Positions 19,728 to 29,941 of a DNA stretch of 50,766 nucleotides are shown here, one piece after another. Every line of letters begins with the position of its first letter. Position 1 is the first letter of the stretch. The stretch comes from Vibrio variabilis (lineage in GTDB: Bacteria > Pseudomonadota > Gammaproteobacteria > Enterobacterales > Vibrionaceae). Location of the stretch: NCBI RefSeq assembly GCF_003263785.1, contig NZ_JYJK01000152.1, positions 1 to 50,766 of the forward strand, written 5' to 3'. The notes beneath the pieces are model-generated. The model made no database searches, was not told where the DNA came from, and worked only from the letters and a program-made list of their open reading frames with translations. Both the position numbers and the translations under genes were made by a program.

Positions 19728-20279
19728 ATGAAACTAAAGCCTCTCCTAACTCTCGCTATGCTGCTGGTGCCAGCATTTGCTATGGCAACCAACCTACAAG
19801 TCGGTGGAAATGCTCGCTCTGTATCGGTCAGTGATCACGGTGAACTTATCCTAAGCAACGACGCGATCAACTACCAAGCATGGAGCACTAATGACATGCT
19901 AGGCAAAGTGCGTGTCATCCAAGCTATCGCTGGCCGCAGCAGCTCAAAAGAGATGAATGCACCGCTGATGGCTGCCATTACCGCTGCCGATTTTCCAAAA
20001 GAAAGCTATCAAACTACAACCATCATCAACCAAGACGATGCAATGTGGGGCACCAGTTCATTTGTTAAGTCTTCCGCGGAAGACAGCAAAAAAGAGTTTC
20101 CTTGGTCATCAATGGTACTAGACAAACATGGCCTGGTGGCGAACGCTTGGCAACTTGCAGAAGAAAGCTCAGCAATTATCGTTCAGGATAAACAAGGTAA
20201 AATCCTCTATGTTAAAGAAGGTGCGCTCAGCGAAGCTGACATTCAGCAAGTACTGAGCCTGGTTACTGACAACATCTAA
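19728..20279 (+). CDS. ytfJ: YtfJ-family periplasmic protein
   Basis: The chosen start (ATG 19728) gives a signal peptide MKLKPLLTLAMLLVPAFAMA and a 183-aa product. An upstream in-frame ATG at 19605 would bury that signal. The mature protein has the thioredoxin-like YtfJ layout (MLGKVRVIQAIAGRSSSKEMNAPLMAA, later FPWSSMVLDKHGLVANAW and IIVQDKQGKILYVKEGALS), with no CxxC pair. Its role is not established. It is followed by a terminator and then the zinc operon. Confidence 0.8.
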   Translation: MKLKPLLTLAMLLVPAFAMATNLQVGGNARSVSVSDHGELILSNDAINYQAWSTNDMLGKVRVIQAIAGRSSSKEMNAPLMAAITAADFPKESYQTTTIINQDDAMWGTSSFVKSSAEDSKKEFPWSSMVLDKHGLVANAWQLAEESSAIIVQDKQGKILYVKEGALSEADIQQVLSLVTDNI

Positions 20280-20300
20280 TTGACAGTTAAAGATTCTGAG

Positions 20301-20326
20301 AAGGAGCCCTTGCGGCTCCTTTTTTG
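20301..20326 (+). terminator. Terminator after ytfJ
   Basis: An 8-bp stem AAGGAGCC with GGCTCCTT around CTTGC, followed by a T-run. Confidence 0.9.
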
Positions 20327-20380
20327 TTGTTTTCCGGTCAGAAAGCTCAGGCTGAATGTTGTTTCCGCTGGAAAAAATAT

Positions 20381-20405
20381 TTGTTTGTTATAACATAACA
20401 AACAA
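20381..20405. promoter_or_regulatory. Zur-box-like perfect palindrome upstream of zrgA-like gene
   Basis: TTGTTTGTTAT, centre AAC, then ATAACAAACAA: two exactly complementary 11-nt arms. The core GTTAT-N3-ATAAC matches the gammaproteobacterial Zur motif (TGTTATA..TATAACA type). It is about 120 nt before a His-rich zinc-operon gene, and zur itself is in this window. Zur binding is inferred from motif and context. Confidence 0.8.
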
Positions 20406-20524
20406 CAGTTAAACGAGAACCGATCGCATCGTTCTCACCAGAAACCTTTGCACTAGGCTACTTCAACAGCCTATTTACCTGCATTGGTGCTCACTACTTT
20501 TACTTCGCTATTTAAGGATTAATC

Positions 20525-21223
<699 letters not shown>

Positions 21224-21234
21224 ACCGTCCAACT

Positions 21235-21268
21235 CTCAGGCCTCGCCCGAGGCTTGAGGGTAGTTTTT
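21235..21268 (+). terminator. Intercistronic hairpin with T-run between zrgA- and zrgB-like genes
   Basis: A 10-bp stem, CTCAGGCCTC with GAGGCTTGAG (one G-T pair), loop GCCC, then GGTAG and TTTTT. It lies in the 55-nt gap before the ATPase gene. It looks like a partial terminator that would give more binding protein than transporter; that role is inferred. Confidence 0.65.
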
Positions 21269-21278
21269 AGAGGACACT

Positions 21279-21968
21279 ATGGCTAGCGTAATCGAACTTA
21301 CAGACGTCACATTTAAGTGGCAGCCCGACCAAGCTCCAACTCTTGATATTCCCTCTCTTATTATCAAACAAGGTGAGCATTTATTTCTCAAAGGCCCAAG
21401 TGGCAGTGGTAAATCGACATTGCTCGGTTTGCTTACTGGTATAAATACGGCCACCAGCGGGGATATCTTGGCACTCAATCAAAACTTAACGGCTCTTTCA
21501 GCGTCAAAACGCGATAGATTTCGCGCCGACCACATCGGCTATGTTTTTCAACAGTTTAATTTGATCCCATATTTGTCGGTCATCGACAATGTCACGCTGC
21601 CTTGCCACTTTTCGCAAAGACGCAAAGAGAAGGTATCTGGCTCGCTAGCTAATGAAGCTAAGCGACTGCTTGATCATTTGCGTCTGCCGTCAAATTTGCT
21701 ACAAAAACCCGTGATTGAACTCAGTATTGGTCAGCAGCAACGCGTCGCGGCTGCAAGAGCACTCATCGGCCAGCCCGAATTTCTGATTGCTGACGAACCG
21801 ACCTCAGCCTTAGATCACGACAATCGTGAAGCCTTCATCGAGCTACTCATGGAACAAGCGAACCGCGCTGAATCGACACTCATTTTCGTCAGCCACGATC
21901 CAACGCTCGAGCCTTTATTCAAGCGCACTGAAAACCTACAAGACATTAATCAAGTGAGGCCGCTATGA
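21279..21968 (+). CDS. ABC ATPase of the zinc-linked zrg-like operon
   Basis: A 229-aa ATPase of the LolD/MacB type. Walker A is GPSGSGKST (near residue 39), the Q-loop is in YVFQQFNLIPYLSVIDN, the signature is LSIGQQQRVAAARAL (Ile where LSGGQ has Gly), and Walker B is FLIADEPTSALD, with a switch His in FVSHDPT. This class works with FtsX-like permeases, as encoded next, usually as mechanotransmission or extraction machines rather than classic importers. It overlaps the permease gene by 4 nt. Probably equivalent to V. cholerae zrgB. Confidence 0.85.
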   Translation: MASVIELTDVTFKWQPDQAPTLDIPSLIIKQGEHLFLKGPSGSGKSTLLGLLTGINTATSGDILALNQNLTALSASKRDRFRADHIGYVFQQFNLIPYLSVIDNVTLPCHFSQRRKEKVSGSLANEAKRLLDHLRLPSNLLQKPVIELSIGQQQRVAAARALIGQPEFLIADEPTSALDHDNREAFIELLMEQANRAESTLIFVSHDPTLEPLFKRTENLQDINQVRPL

Positions 21969-23222
21969 GCATCACATTAAAGCTGGCATGGAAAAGCCTG
22001 CTGAATCGCAAAACCACGGCACTGCTCACCATTCTGACGGTGGCGATTTCCGTTATTTTGCTAATGGGTGTTGAGCGCATTCGAACTCAAGCAAAAAGCA
22101 GCTTTGCCAACACGATTTCTGGCACAGACTTAATTGTGGGTGGTCGCTCCGGACAAGTGAACTTATTGCTCTACTCAGTATTTCGTATTGGTAATGCGAC
22201 CAACAATATCGACTGGAAGAGTTTCGAAGAATTTAGCAATCATCGCGCGGTAAAATGGGCGATCCCTATCTCTCTCGGCGATTCTCATCGCGGATTTCGA
22301 GTGATGGGCACCAATCACAGCTACTTTGAGCACTATCAATATGGTCAAAAGCAGCACCTCTCTCTGAGTAAAGGAGAAGAGTTCGACAACCTATTTGAAG
22401 CGGTTATTGGCTCTGAGGTTGCTAAGAAGCTTGGCTATGACATCGGCACTGAGATCGTTATTGCTCATGGCATCAGCGATGTGGGTTTCAGCCGCCATGA
22501 AAACACGCCATTTAAAGTGGTCGGTATCTTAGCACCTACGGGCACTCCAGTGGATAAAACCGTTCATGTGTCACTCGAAGCCATCGAAGCGATTCACGTT
22601 GGTTGGGAGTCTGGCGCAAACCTTGGTAACAATCCAAGTAAAGAGCAACTGCTCGAAATGGATTTCCATCCCAAGCAAATTACGGCGATGATGATTGGAC
22701 TGAAAAGTAAAATCCAAACCTTCGCCTTACAACGCCAGATCAACACCTATAAGCAAGAGCCACTCAGCGCAATCCTCCAGGTATTGCCTTGCATGAGCTA
22801 TGGGGCATGATGAGCGTCGCGGAGCAAGCGCTATTGATTGTCTCTGTGTTTGTGGTTGTAGCCGGTCTTATGGGCATGTTATCGAGCCTCTTAACTAGCC
22901 TTCAGGAGCGTCGCCGCGAAATGGCAATTCTCAGAGCAATGGGGCAAGGCCGCGCCATGTGTTCGTATTGCTGATTAGTGAAGCCACGGTTTTGACCACC
23001 ATAGGTATCATTTGCGGTGTGGGTGGTATGTATGCGATGCTTGCGGTCGCAGCGCCAATCATTACCTCAAATTACGGGATTAATATTGCCTTATCTGGGA
23101 TCAGTTCACATGAATGGATGCTACTTGGGTTTGTGCAGTTAGCAGGCATTATTATTGGCTTCTTCCCTGCGCTGCGTGCGTACAGACAATCATTAAGTGA
23201 TGGCATGACCATCCGTATTTAG
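21965..23222 (+). CDS. FtsX-like permease of the zrg-like operon, two frameshifts
   Basis: A MacB/FtsX-type permease of about 419 aa. It starts with SLLNRKTTALLTILTVAISV (first membrane helix), has a large periplasmic domain, then three C-terminal helices. The frame breaks at 22777-22778 (one C missing, restoring LSAILPGIALHELWGMMS) and at the G-run 22941-22944 (one G missing, restoring RAMGARPRHVFVLLISEA). The end GFFPALRAYRQSLSDGM is typical of this family. Three frames in the right order on one strand support a single gene with sequence errors. Confidence 0.85.
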
Positions 23223-23232
23223 TGGGACTTCG

Positions 23233-23760
23233 ATGAAAACCTTGAAAACGCTACTTTGTGGCTTATTGTTATCCCTGAGCGTGCTGGCTGCGCCACTGGC
23301 GATGGCTGAAACTGACTCAGATGTATTAACACTCGATTGGATTGATCTCATTCCGGAGAAAGAGCGCAATCAGTTTGATGCGATGGGGATGCCTTCAGTC
23401 GATCACTCCGGTGGCGTGATGGAACAATCGAAAGTCGGTACCGTGCGCCAAGAACTCAATGGCAGTAAGGTAAAAATCCCTGGCTTCGTTATCCCACTCG
23501 AAGGGGATGAAAATGCGGTAACGGAATTTCTATTGGTACCCTACTTCGGTGCCTGTATCCACGTTCCACCACCGCCTCCAAACCAAATCATCTACGTGAA
23601 GTTCAAGGAAGGCGCGCCTGTACACCGTCTATGGGATGTGATTTATGTTGTTGGTACGCTAAAAACAGAAACCATCGACTCAGAGCTAGCACAGACTGGC
23701 TACTTAATCGATGGTTATGAGATTGAAGACTACGATGATGGTTATGACGAAGCCGAGTGA
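23233..23760 (+). CDS. DUF3299 exported protein of the zrg-like operon
   Basis: A 175-aa product with a signal peptide (MKTLKTLLCGLLLSLSVLA to AMA). The family hallmark YFGACIHVPPPPPNQIIYV is at about residues 109-127 and KIPGFVIPLEGDENAVTEFL before it. It begins 10 nt after the permease gene, so it belongs to the same transcript. The Cys-His pair in the hallmark could hold a metal, but no function is established. It is likely a periplasmic accessory of the zinc system. Confidence 0.8.
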   Translation: MKTLKTLLCGLLLSLSVLAAPLAMAETDSDVLTLDWIDLIPEKERNQFDAMGMPSVDHSGGVMEQSKVGTVRQELNGSKVKIPGFVIPLEGDENAVTEFLLVPYFGACIHVPPPPPNQIIYVKFKEGAPVHRLWDVIYVVGTLKTETIDSELAQTGYLIDGYEIEDYDDGYDEAE

Positions 23761-23806
23761 TTGTCAAAGCGAGTAGTCGTAAGATACGAAATCGCGTGCT
23801 AGGTTG

Positions 23807-23941
23807 TTAGCCTATTAATGTGGACAGATAGCCTAGTACGCCAATATAAACACACATCAGCAATGCCACCGAGACATGCTTTTTCATTTTGCTCTGTGGC
23901 GCGTGACTCTCTAATGAGTGATTGTCTCTTGAGTGCCTCAT
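23807..23941 (-). CDS. Predicted 44-aa single-pass membrane protein
   Basis: The ORF starts at ATG 23941 behind a strong GGAGGG site (about 5 nt spacing). It has a polar N-terminus with several His and Ser, then one hydrophobic helix VSVALLMCVYIGVLGYLSTLI at the C-terminus. It is antisense to the flanking genes in the 379-nt gap between the zinc operon and the next gene. I recognise no family. The rest of this gap holds no other clear feature. Confidence 0.5.
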   Translation of the reverse strand: MRHSRDNHSLESHAPQSKMKKHVSVALLMCVYIGVLGYLSTLIG

Positions 23942-24139
23942 AACGCCCTCCTCTATTATGAAGCATAAACTTAACAAAATTTTAGCATTTATCCTAGAGT
24001 TTTTACAACCGCTTCTCGCTCCCACCATTTTCGGACATCAGCTCACATAAATTACGCTGGTTTTTGCACGAAATTCCCGCTAAATTGAAGACTTATTGCA
24101 CATTATTGCTTCGTTTTCGCTTCATATTGAGTCTGAGTA

Positions 24140-25042
24140 ATGAGTCATCATCCCGTTGAGAGCAAGCCTGCTAAAGTAGAATCTAACTCTTCCACTGAGT
24201 CTGGGCAAAAGAAAGCCCATCACATGAAAGACAGCGCCAGCCGTTTGCGCGCGATTGCCGAATCTCATTACCTCGACGCCCTGATCCGTGAGGAAACGCC
24301 AAGCCAGTCATTGTTTGAACGAGCCATGCTGCGTGAAAAACAAGGCAAAGAGCAGCGCCAGAAGAACCTTGAGCAGATAATCAAAGCGGCGATGGCAGCC
24401 TGCAAAAACGAAGTGGCGGGAGAGCCTGATTTTGACTGGTTAGTGCGCTATTTTGATATGGCGAAAGAGATCCACAACTCGTCGATGCAGAAGCTTTGGG
24501 CGCAAGTGCTAAAACGAGAAATCACTAACCCCGGTGCCACTTCAATGAAGGCACTAAAAACACTTCGAGACATGACTCCTAAAGAAGCGCAAACCCTGCA
24601 AAGAGCCTCCTCTCTAGCTTGCAGCTTTGGGACTGACAGTAGTCGAAAATTGTTATTAGGCATTAAGCATCACTCCGGATTATTCAGTTTTTCTCGCCGC
24701 GAGAGTGTGGATGAGTTGAGTTTGGGCGAATTTCAGTTGCCCTACTCTAGTATCCTACTTTTGGTTGAATTAGGAGTGTTGTTGGCGACAGAACTTGAAT
24801 CGGGAGAGATTAATAGAGAAGCGCCACTGAAGCTGAGCTATCAAGGCCAAGAAATGACCCTGACCGCAAAGAGCAAGGGCATCGTCCTAACCTACTATCG
24901 ATTTACGCCAACAGGCAATGAGTTATGTCAGCTTCTTGGTCATCGCAGCAATGCGCAGTATCAAGAGCAGTTGGTGGCACTACTGAACAGAAAGTTTGTG
25001 GTCAAAGGTGAGCTGCCCACCTCATTTCATCATAAGGTGTAG
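24140..25042 (+). CDS. Conserved hypothetical protein, TIGR03899-like
   Basis: A 300-aa soluble protein with a polar N-terminal leader and helical middle (RLRAIAESHYLDALIREE, later DWLVRYFDMAKEIHNSSMQKLWAQVLKREI). The C-terminal part includes YYRFTPTGNELCQLL. This resembles the TIGR03899 family of marine gammaproteobacteria, of unknown function, often found beside cys genes. It has no signal peptide or membrane segment, so it is probably cytosolic. It converges on cysC with only 12 nt between the two stops. Confidence 0.65.
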   Translation: MSHHPVESKPAKVESNSSTESGQKKAHHMKDSASRLRAIAESHYLDALIREETPSQSLFERAMLREKQGKEQRQKNLEQIIKAAMAACKNEVAGEPDFDWLVRYFDMAKEIHNSSMQKLWAQVLKREITNPGATSMKALKTLRDMTPKEAQTLQRASSLACSFGTDSSRKLLLGIKHHSGLFSFSRRESVDELSLGEFQLPYSSILLLVELGVLLATELESGEINREAPLKLSYQGQEMTLTAKSKGIVLTYYRFTPTGNELCQLLGHRSNAQYQEQLVALLNRKFVVKGELPTSFHHKV

Positions 25043-25054
25043 CAGCCCTATTGA

Positions 25055-25687
25055 TTAACGTATAACGCGCTTATCTTTAAGTACCGTTAAACATTGCTCC
25101 ACCAGCTGTGCGACCGTGCTGTCACCGGCTTTGAGATGGATTTCTGGATTAAGCGGCGCTTCATATTCAGAATCGATACCCGTAAAGTTCGGTATTTCGC
25201 CAGCGCGTGCTTTCTTATACAGACCTTTGGGATCGCGTGATTCACACACCTCTAGGCTCGCATCGACAAACACTTCCATAAACTCGCCATCAGGCAAAAG
25301 GTCACGAACCAAGGCGCGCTCCTCACGATGCGGAGAGATAAACGCAGAGAGGACAATCAGACCTGCGTCCGCCATTAACTTAGCCAGCTCGCCAACACGG
25401 CGAATGTTTTCTCGACGGTCTTGCTCCGAAAATCCTAAGTCACGACAAAGTCCGTGTCTTACATTATCACCATCCAACAAATAGGTATGGTAGCCAAGGC
25501 TTGCTAGTTCTGTTTCCAGCGCGCCAGCGACCGTGGATTTGCCTGCCCCCGATAAGCCAGTAAACCACAGTACCACCGGCTGCTGTTTTTTCAGTTCAGC
25601 GCGCTCTGACTTGGTCACCACATGTTGATGCCAAATCACGTTTTCATCTTTTTCGATCGTGTCAGAGGCTTGTACAGTATTCGACAT
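25055..25687 (-). CDS. cysC: Adenylylsulfate kinase CysC
   Basis: A 210-aa APS kinase that phosphorylates adenylylsulfate to PAPS, the second step of sulfate activation. P-loop GLSGAGKST lies near residue 44, followed by LLDGDNVRHGLCRDLGFSEQDRRENIRR, which carries the substrate-binding residues, and later FISPHREERALVRDLLP and DPKGLYKKARAGEIPNFTGI. It is last in the cysD-cysN-SLC13-cysC operon. Confidence 0.96.
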   Translation of the reverse strand: MSNTVQASDTIEKDENVIWHQHVVTKSERAELKKQQPVVLWFTGLSGAGKSTVAGALETELASLGYHTYLLDGDNVRHGLCRDLGFSEQDRRENIRRVGELAKLMADAGLIVLSAFISPHREERALVRDLLPDGEFMEVFVDASLEVCESRDPKGLYKKARAGEIPNFTGIDSEYEAPLNPEIHLKAGDSTVAQLVEQCLTVLKDKRVIR

Positions 25688-25709
25688 AACTCGTCCTTAG
25701 GTAACGCCG

Positions 25710-27437
25710 TTAAAAAGGAAAAAAGTAAGGGATAAGCGCGAGCACCAACACCGAGTAAACGATGGAGATGGGAATGCCAATCCGCATGTAATCTTTAAGC
25801 TGATAATTACCCACGCTATACACCAATAGATTGGTCTGATAGCCATAGGGAGAGACAAAGCTTGCGCTCGCTCCGAATAGCACTGCCATGATAAACGGCA
25901 TAGGATCGACACCATAGGCCACCGACATGCTGTAGCCAATCGGGAATGCCAGCGCAGCTGCGGCATTGTTAGTGACTAATTCGGTCAATATGAGTGTTAC
26001 TAAGTAAGTGGCCACTAACGCACCGAATACGCCCCAGCCGTTGAACATCTCAATGAACATGTCACCCATGCGCTCAGAAAGGCCAGTAGAAATCATCAGT
26101 TGAGCAATGGAAAGCGCAGAGCCGACGATCACCACAATATCAGTTGGGAAGCGGCGGCGCAGCTCGCCCAAATTAACGATACCAAACGCCAACACCGCGA
26201 TTAGATACAGTGCAAGCCCTTTGATGATAGGCAGTACGTTAGTGAGTGCTAACGCAATGACAGCAACAAAGCCAAACAGAACATAGCTAGACTTCACTAA
26301 ATCAAGCTTGGCACTGGAGTCTAAATCGTTAATAAGCACGAACTCTTTGCGATGCTGACGACGAAGTGCCTCAAAGCGTTTACCCGGAGCGAGTACTAAC
26401 GTATCCCCCGCTTGCAGGATAATATTGCCAAGCCCACCTTCCAAACGTTCATGACCGCGACGAATCGCCACGACCACCGCATCAAAGCGATCTCGAAACT
26501 GACTCGATTTGAGGGTGTTATTGCAAAATGTCGCCGACGAGCTGACTACCACCTCCAGTAGATTCTGTCCGTTGAGGTGATGCTGACCAAAAAAGGTTAA
26601 GCCGGTAATTTCTTGTAGCGTCGCGACACTTTCCACGTCACCACAAAACAGTAGGCGGTCCTTAGCTTCTAATACAAAGTCAGGGCCAACCGATGCCAAC
26701 GTTTGACCATCACGAACCACCTCGGCAAGGAAAAGCTTACGCAATGCTCTGAGGTTATTCTCGGCGATACTGCGTCCCACCAGCGGTGAGCCAGATTCTA
26801 CTCGTGCTTCTAAAAAATACGGTAGATCATCTTGGTTGGTGTCATCGTAGTTCGGTAAGAAGTAGCTAAGCGGAATTAATACCAACACACCACCGAGCAA
26901 TACGCTCAAGCCAATCCAAGTTGGCTCGAAAAAGCCTAAGCTTGGTAAGCCTACATCCTCAACAAAGCTGTTAATTATCAGGTTGGTTGAGGTACCAATC
27001 AGCGTCAGTGTGCCGCCTAGAATGGCAGCATAAGATAGCGGTATCAGTAACTTGGATGGCGCATGGCGCTGATTACGCTTAATAGCACCAATTAACGAGA
27101 CGACCACTGCCGTGTTGTTAGTGAACGAGGAAAGCAGTGCAGTCGAGATACCTAACTTAGCAACCACAGCCCCTAAACGCCCCGTCGCAATTGAGCGGCT
27201 GACCCAGCTAATTAGTCGTGTTTTCTCCAGCGCTGCTGAGGACAAAATCAGTAACACCAGTGTGAGCAGCGATGAGTTGGTGAAATTACTCGCAACCGCA
27301 TTGATATCTATCATGCCAGCAATAAACGCCAAAAACGCAGCGCCTGCAAAAATAAGGCTCGGTTTGATCTGGGTTGCTATCAAGCAAGTGATGATAGACA
27401 TCAGCAAAGCCAGCACCACTCCTTGTTCCCACATCAT
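25710..27437 (-). CDS. SLC13-family permease with RCK_C domains (probable sulfate carrier)
   Basis: A 575-aa membrane protein of the divalent anion:Na+ symporter superfamily. N-terminal helices include ALLSSFTNNTAVVVSLIG (the SNT-type motif) and GTLTLIGTSTNLIINSF. Two cytosolic RCK_C (TrkA-C) domains occupy about residues 205-375, and the C-terminal helices repeat LTELVTNNAAAALAFPIG. Placed between cysN and cysC, it probably imports sulfate; the substrate is inferred from context only. No CysTWA-type sulfate ABC genes are present here. Confidence 0.85.
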   Translation of the reverse strand: MMWEQGVVLALLMSIITCLIATQIKPSLIFAGAAFLAFIAGMIDINAVASNFTNSSLLTLVLLILSSAALEKTRLISWVSRSIATGRLGAVVAKLGISTALLSSFTNNTAVVVSLIGAIKRNQRHAPSKLLIPLSYAAILGGTLTLIGTSTNLIINSFVEDVGLPSLGFFEPTWIGLSVLLGGVLVLIPLSYFLPNYDDTNQDDLPYFLEARVESGSPLVGRSIAENNLRALRKLFLAEVVRDGQTLASVGPDFVLEAKDRLLFCGDVESVATLQEITGLTFFGQHHLNGQNLLEVVVSSSATFCNNTLKSSQFRDRFDAVVVAIRRGHERLEGGLGNIILQAGDTLVLAPGKRFEALRRQHRKEFVLINDLDSSAKLDLVKSSYVLFGFVAVIALALTNVLPIIKGLALYLIAVLAFGIVNLGELRRRFPTDIVVIVGSALSIAQLMISTGLSERMGDMFIEMFNGWGVFGALVATYLVTLILTELVTNNAAAALAFPIGYSMSVAYGVDPMPFIMAVLFGASASFVSPYGYQTNLLVYSVGNYQLKDYMRIGIPISIVYSVLVLALIPYFFPF

Positions 27438-27472
27438 CCTATTCCTTATGCAAAGTCACTGCGTTGTTCTTG

Positions 27473-27498
27473 TGAGCTCTAGCGATCGCTAGAGCTCA
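27473..27498. repeat. 26-bp perfect palindrome between cysN and the SLC13 gene
   Basis: TGAGCTCTAGCGA is followed directly by its exact reverse complement. The gap between the two genes is 84 nt. No T-run follows on the minus strand, so it is not a standard terminator. It could be a processing or stabilising hairpin or a protein-binding site. Confidence 0.85.
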
Positions 27499-27521
27499 TG
27501 GTTACGGTTATATAACGGTGG

Positions 27522-28931
27522 TTATATTTTCGCGTCCCACTCAGGGAAGTGCTTCATGATCAGAGCCTTAAGCTCTTTCTCAAAGGCGCCCATACGCTCT
27601 TGTGGTGAACGCTGCTCTTCCGCTAAAGCTTCACGAACAAGGCCTGCACCCACTGTCACGTTGGTGAGACGATCAATCACAATAAAACCACCGGTATCTT
27701 GAACCGAATCGTAGCTATCAATCGCTACCGCTTCCGTCAGTGACCACTCACACAAACCGATACCGTTTAGTGGCAGTGACTCTGCCTCAAACGATTTAAG
27801 CGAGTTGATGTCATACTGATGGCGAATCGCGTCCAACTGACCTTGCGTTTTCTTACCCGCAATTTTGATGTCGTAGCTGCGACTGCCGCTAGCGCTCATC
27901 CGTCATCCATACCACATCCGCCAGTAGACGATTTGATGACGCAACGCGTGCGTCTTGCTTAACAATCAAGTCACCACGGCTGATATCAATCTCATCAGTC
28001 AGCGTTAACGTCACTGCTTGACCTGCAAATGCACTCGGTAAATCACCATCAAAGGTCACGATGCGCTCGACTTTAGACGTCTTACCAGACGGCAACGCTT
28101 TAATCTCATCGCCAACGCGGATTTCACCAGAGCCAATCGTGCCAGCAAAACCACGGAAATCGAGATTAGGTCGGTTAACGTACTGCACCGGGAAGCGGAA
28201 CTCGCCTTGCTGTTTGCCTTGGTCGATATCCACTTTCTCTAGTAGATCGAGCAATGGCTCACCTTGATACCAGCTCATCTTGTCACTGAGATCGACAACG
28301 TTGTCGCCCTCTAGGCAGAGATCGGGATCATCTGAATGTCGATGTCTTTACCTAGGTTCTCTGAGAAAGTCAGATACTCATCGCGGATCTCTTCATAGCG
28401 CTGCTGTGAGTAGTCGACCAAATCCATCTTGTTCACCGCAACAATAAAGTGCTTTAGACCAAGCAGGCTGGAAATAAATGAGTGACGACGCGTTTGATCG
28501 AGTACACCTTTACGCGCATCAATCAAGATCACGGCAAGATCACACGTCGATGCGCCCGTTGCCATGTTTCGCGTGTACTGCTCATGCCCCGGAGTATCGG
28601 CAATGATGAACTTACGTTTTTGGGTCGAGAAGTAGCGGTATGCCACATCAATCGTGATCCCTTGTTCACGTTCTGCCTGTAAGCCATCTACAAGCAAGGC
28701 TAAATCTGGTTTTTCACCAGTCGTACCAACACGTTGACTGTCTGAGTGAACAGCCGCTAGTTGATCTTCATAAATTTGTTTCGAGTCGTGGAGCAAGCGT
28801 CCAATTAAGGTACTTTTACCATCATCAACTGAGCCACACGTTAGGAATCGAAGTAACGATTTGTACTGGTGCTGACTCAGGTAACCTTCAATACCGAGTT
28901 CGGCAAGTTGTGCTTCTACTGCGCTGTTCAT
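27522..28931 (-). CDS. cysN: Sulfate adenylyltransferase subunit 1 CysN, two frameshifts
   Basis: The GTPase subunit of ATP sulfurylase, about 470 aa. It has an EF-Tu-like G domain: GSVDDGKSTLIGRLLHDS (G1), DTPGHEQYTRNMATGAS (G3) and NKMD (G4). The first break, at CTAGG 28311-28315 (one C missing), rejoins PISALEGDNVVDLS with KMSWYQGEPLLDLLEK. The second, near 27890-27900, lies between VVWMTDE and RSYDIKIAGKK. The C-terminal NVTVGAGLV is present. Three frames colinear with one protein point to errors, not decay. Confidence 0.93.
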
Positions 28932-28949
28932 AGTCTGTTCCTTCGATCC

Positions 28950-29858
28950 TTAAAAGTATCCTTGACGTTTCTTAAGCTCCATCGATCCTGACTGATCGTG
29001 GTCGATCGCTCGTCCTTGCCTCTCACTTGAGGTCGCGACGAGCATCTCTTCGATAATTCCAGTAAGTGTGGTTGCTTCCGACTCAATAGCACCGGTCAAT
29101 GGGTAACAGCCAAGCGTTCTAAAGCGCACACTCTTATGCTCAACCGTTTCATCAGGGCCGATTTCCATGCGATCATCGTCCACCATGATCAACATACCAT
29201 CGCGCTCGACCACTGGACGTGGTGCTGCAAGATACAAAGGCACGATTTCAATGCCTTCTAGCAAGATGTATTGCCAAATATCGAGCTCGGTCCAGTTAGA
29301 AAGTGGGAACACACGGATGCTCTCACCTTTGTTGATTTGACCGTTGTAGGTTTTCCACAGCTCTGGCCGCTGGTTCTTCGGATCCCATGTATGGTTCTTG
29401 TCGCGGAATGAATAGACACGCTCTTTAGCGCGAGACTTCTCTTCATCACGACGTGCACCACCGAATGCCGCATCAAAACCGTATTTGTTGAGCGCCTGCT
29501 TTAGACCTTGAGTCTTCATAATGTCGGTATGCTTGGACGAACCATGCACAAACGGGCTACAGCCCATGGCTAGACCTTCTGGGTTCTTGTGCACCAAAAG
29601 CTCAAATCCGTAGTTCTTTGCTGTACGGTCGCGAAATTCAATCATCTCTTTGAACTTCCAATCGGTATCCACGTGTAGCAACGGGAACGGGATCTTACCT
29701 GGGTAAAATGCCTTACGCGCTAAGTGCAGCATCACCGACGAGTCTTTACCGATGGAGTACATCATGACGGGATTATCAAATTCCGCCGCGACCTCGCGGA
29801 TGATGTGAATACTTTCCGCTTCCAACTGTTTAAGGTGTGTGAGTCTTTCTTGGTCCAT
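28950..29858 (-). CDS. cysD: Sulfate adenylyltransferase subunit 2 CysD
   Basis: The catalytic subunit of ATP sulfurylase, 302 aa, forming APS from ATP and sulfate, coupled to GTP hydrolysis by CysN. The PP-loop motif MYSIGKDSSVMLHLARKAF lies near residue 33, and FGGARRDEEKSRAKER and FPLSNWTELDIWQYI are characteristic. It is the first gene of the operon, 18 nt before cysN. No CysB site could be read with confidence. Confidence 0.97.
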   Translation of the reverse strand: MDQERLTHLKQLEAESIHIIREVAAEFDNPVMMYSIGKDSSVMLHLARKAFYPGKIPFPLLHVDTDWKFKEMIEFRDRTAKNYGFELLVHKNPEGLAMGCSPFVHGSSKHTDIMKTQGLKQALNKYGFDAAFGGARRDEEKSRAKERVYSFRDKNHTWDPKNQRPELWKTYNGQINKGESIRVFPLSNWTELDIWQYILLEGIEIVPLYLAAPRPVVERDGMLIMVDDDRMEIGPDETVEHKSVRFRTLGCYPLTGAIESEATTLTGIIEEMLVATSSERQGRAIDHDQSGSMELKKRQGYF

Positions 29859-29941
29859 GAGTTGTGCTTCCTTTGTTCATGTTGACGTGACTTGGCCAAC
29901 ACACGACTGATTTAGAATATGAGTGAGCTATCCTCTTAGGG

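Noticed and set aside
20359..20394. A sigma-70 promoter overlapping the Zur-like palindrome
   Set aside because: The nearest -35-like TTGTTT is about 24 nt from the -10-like TATAAC, too far to support.
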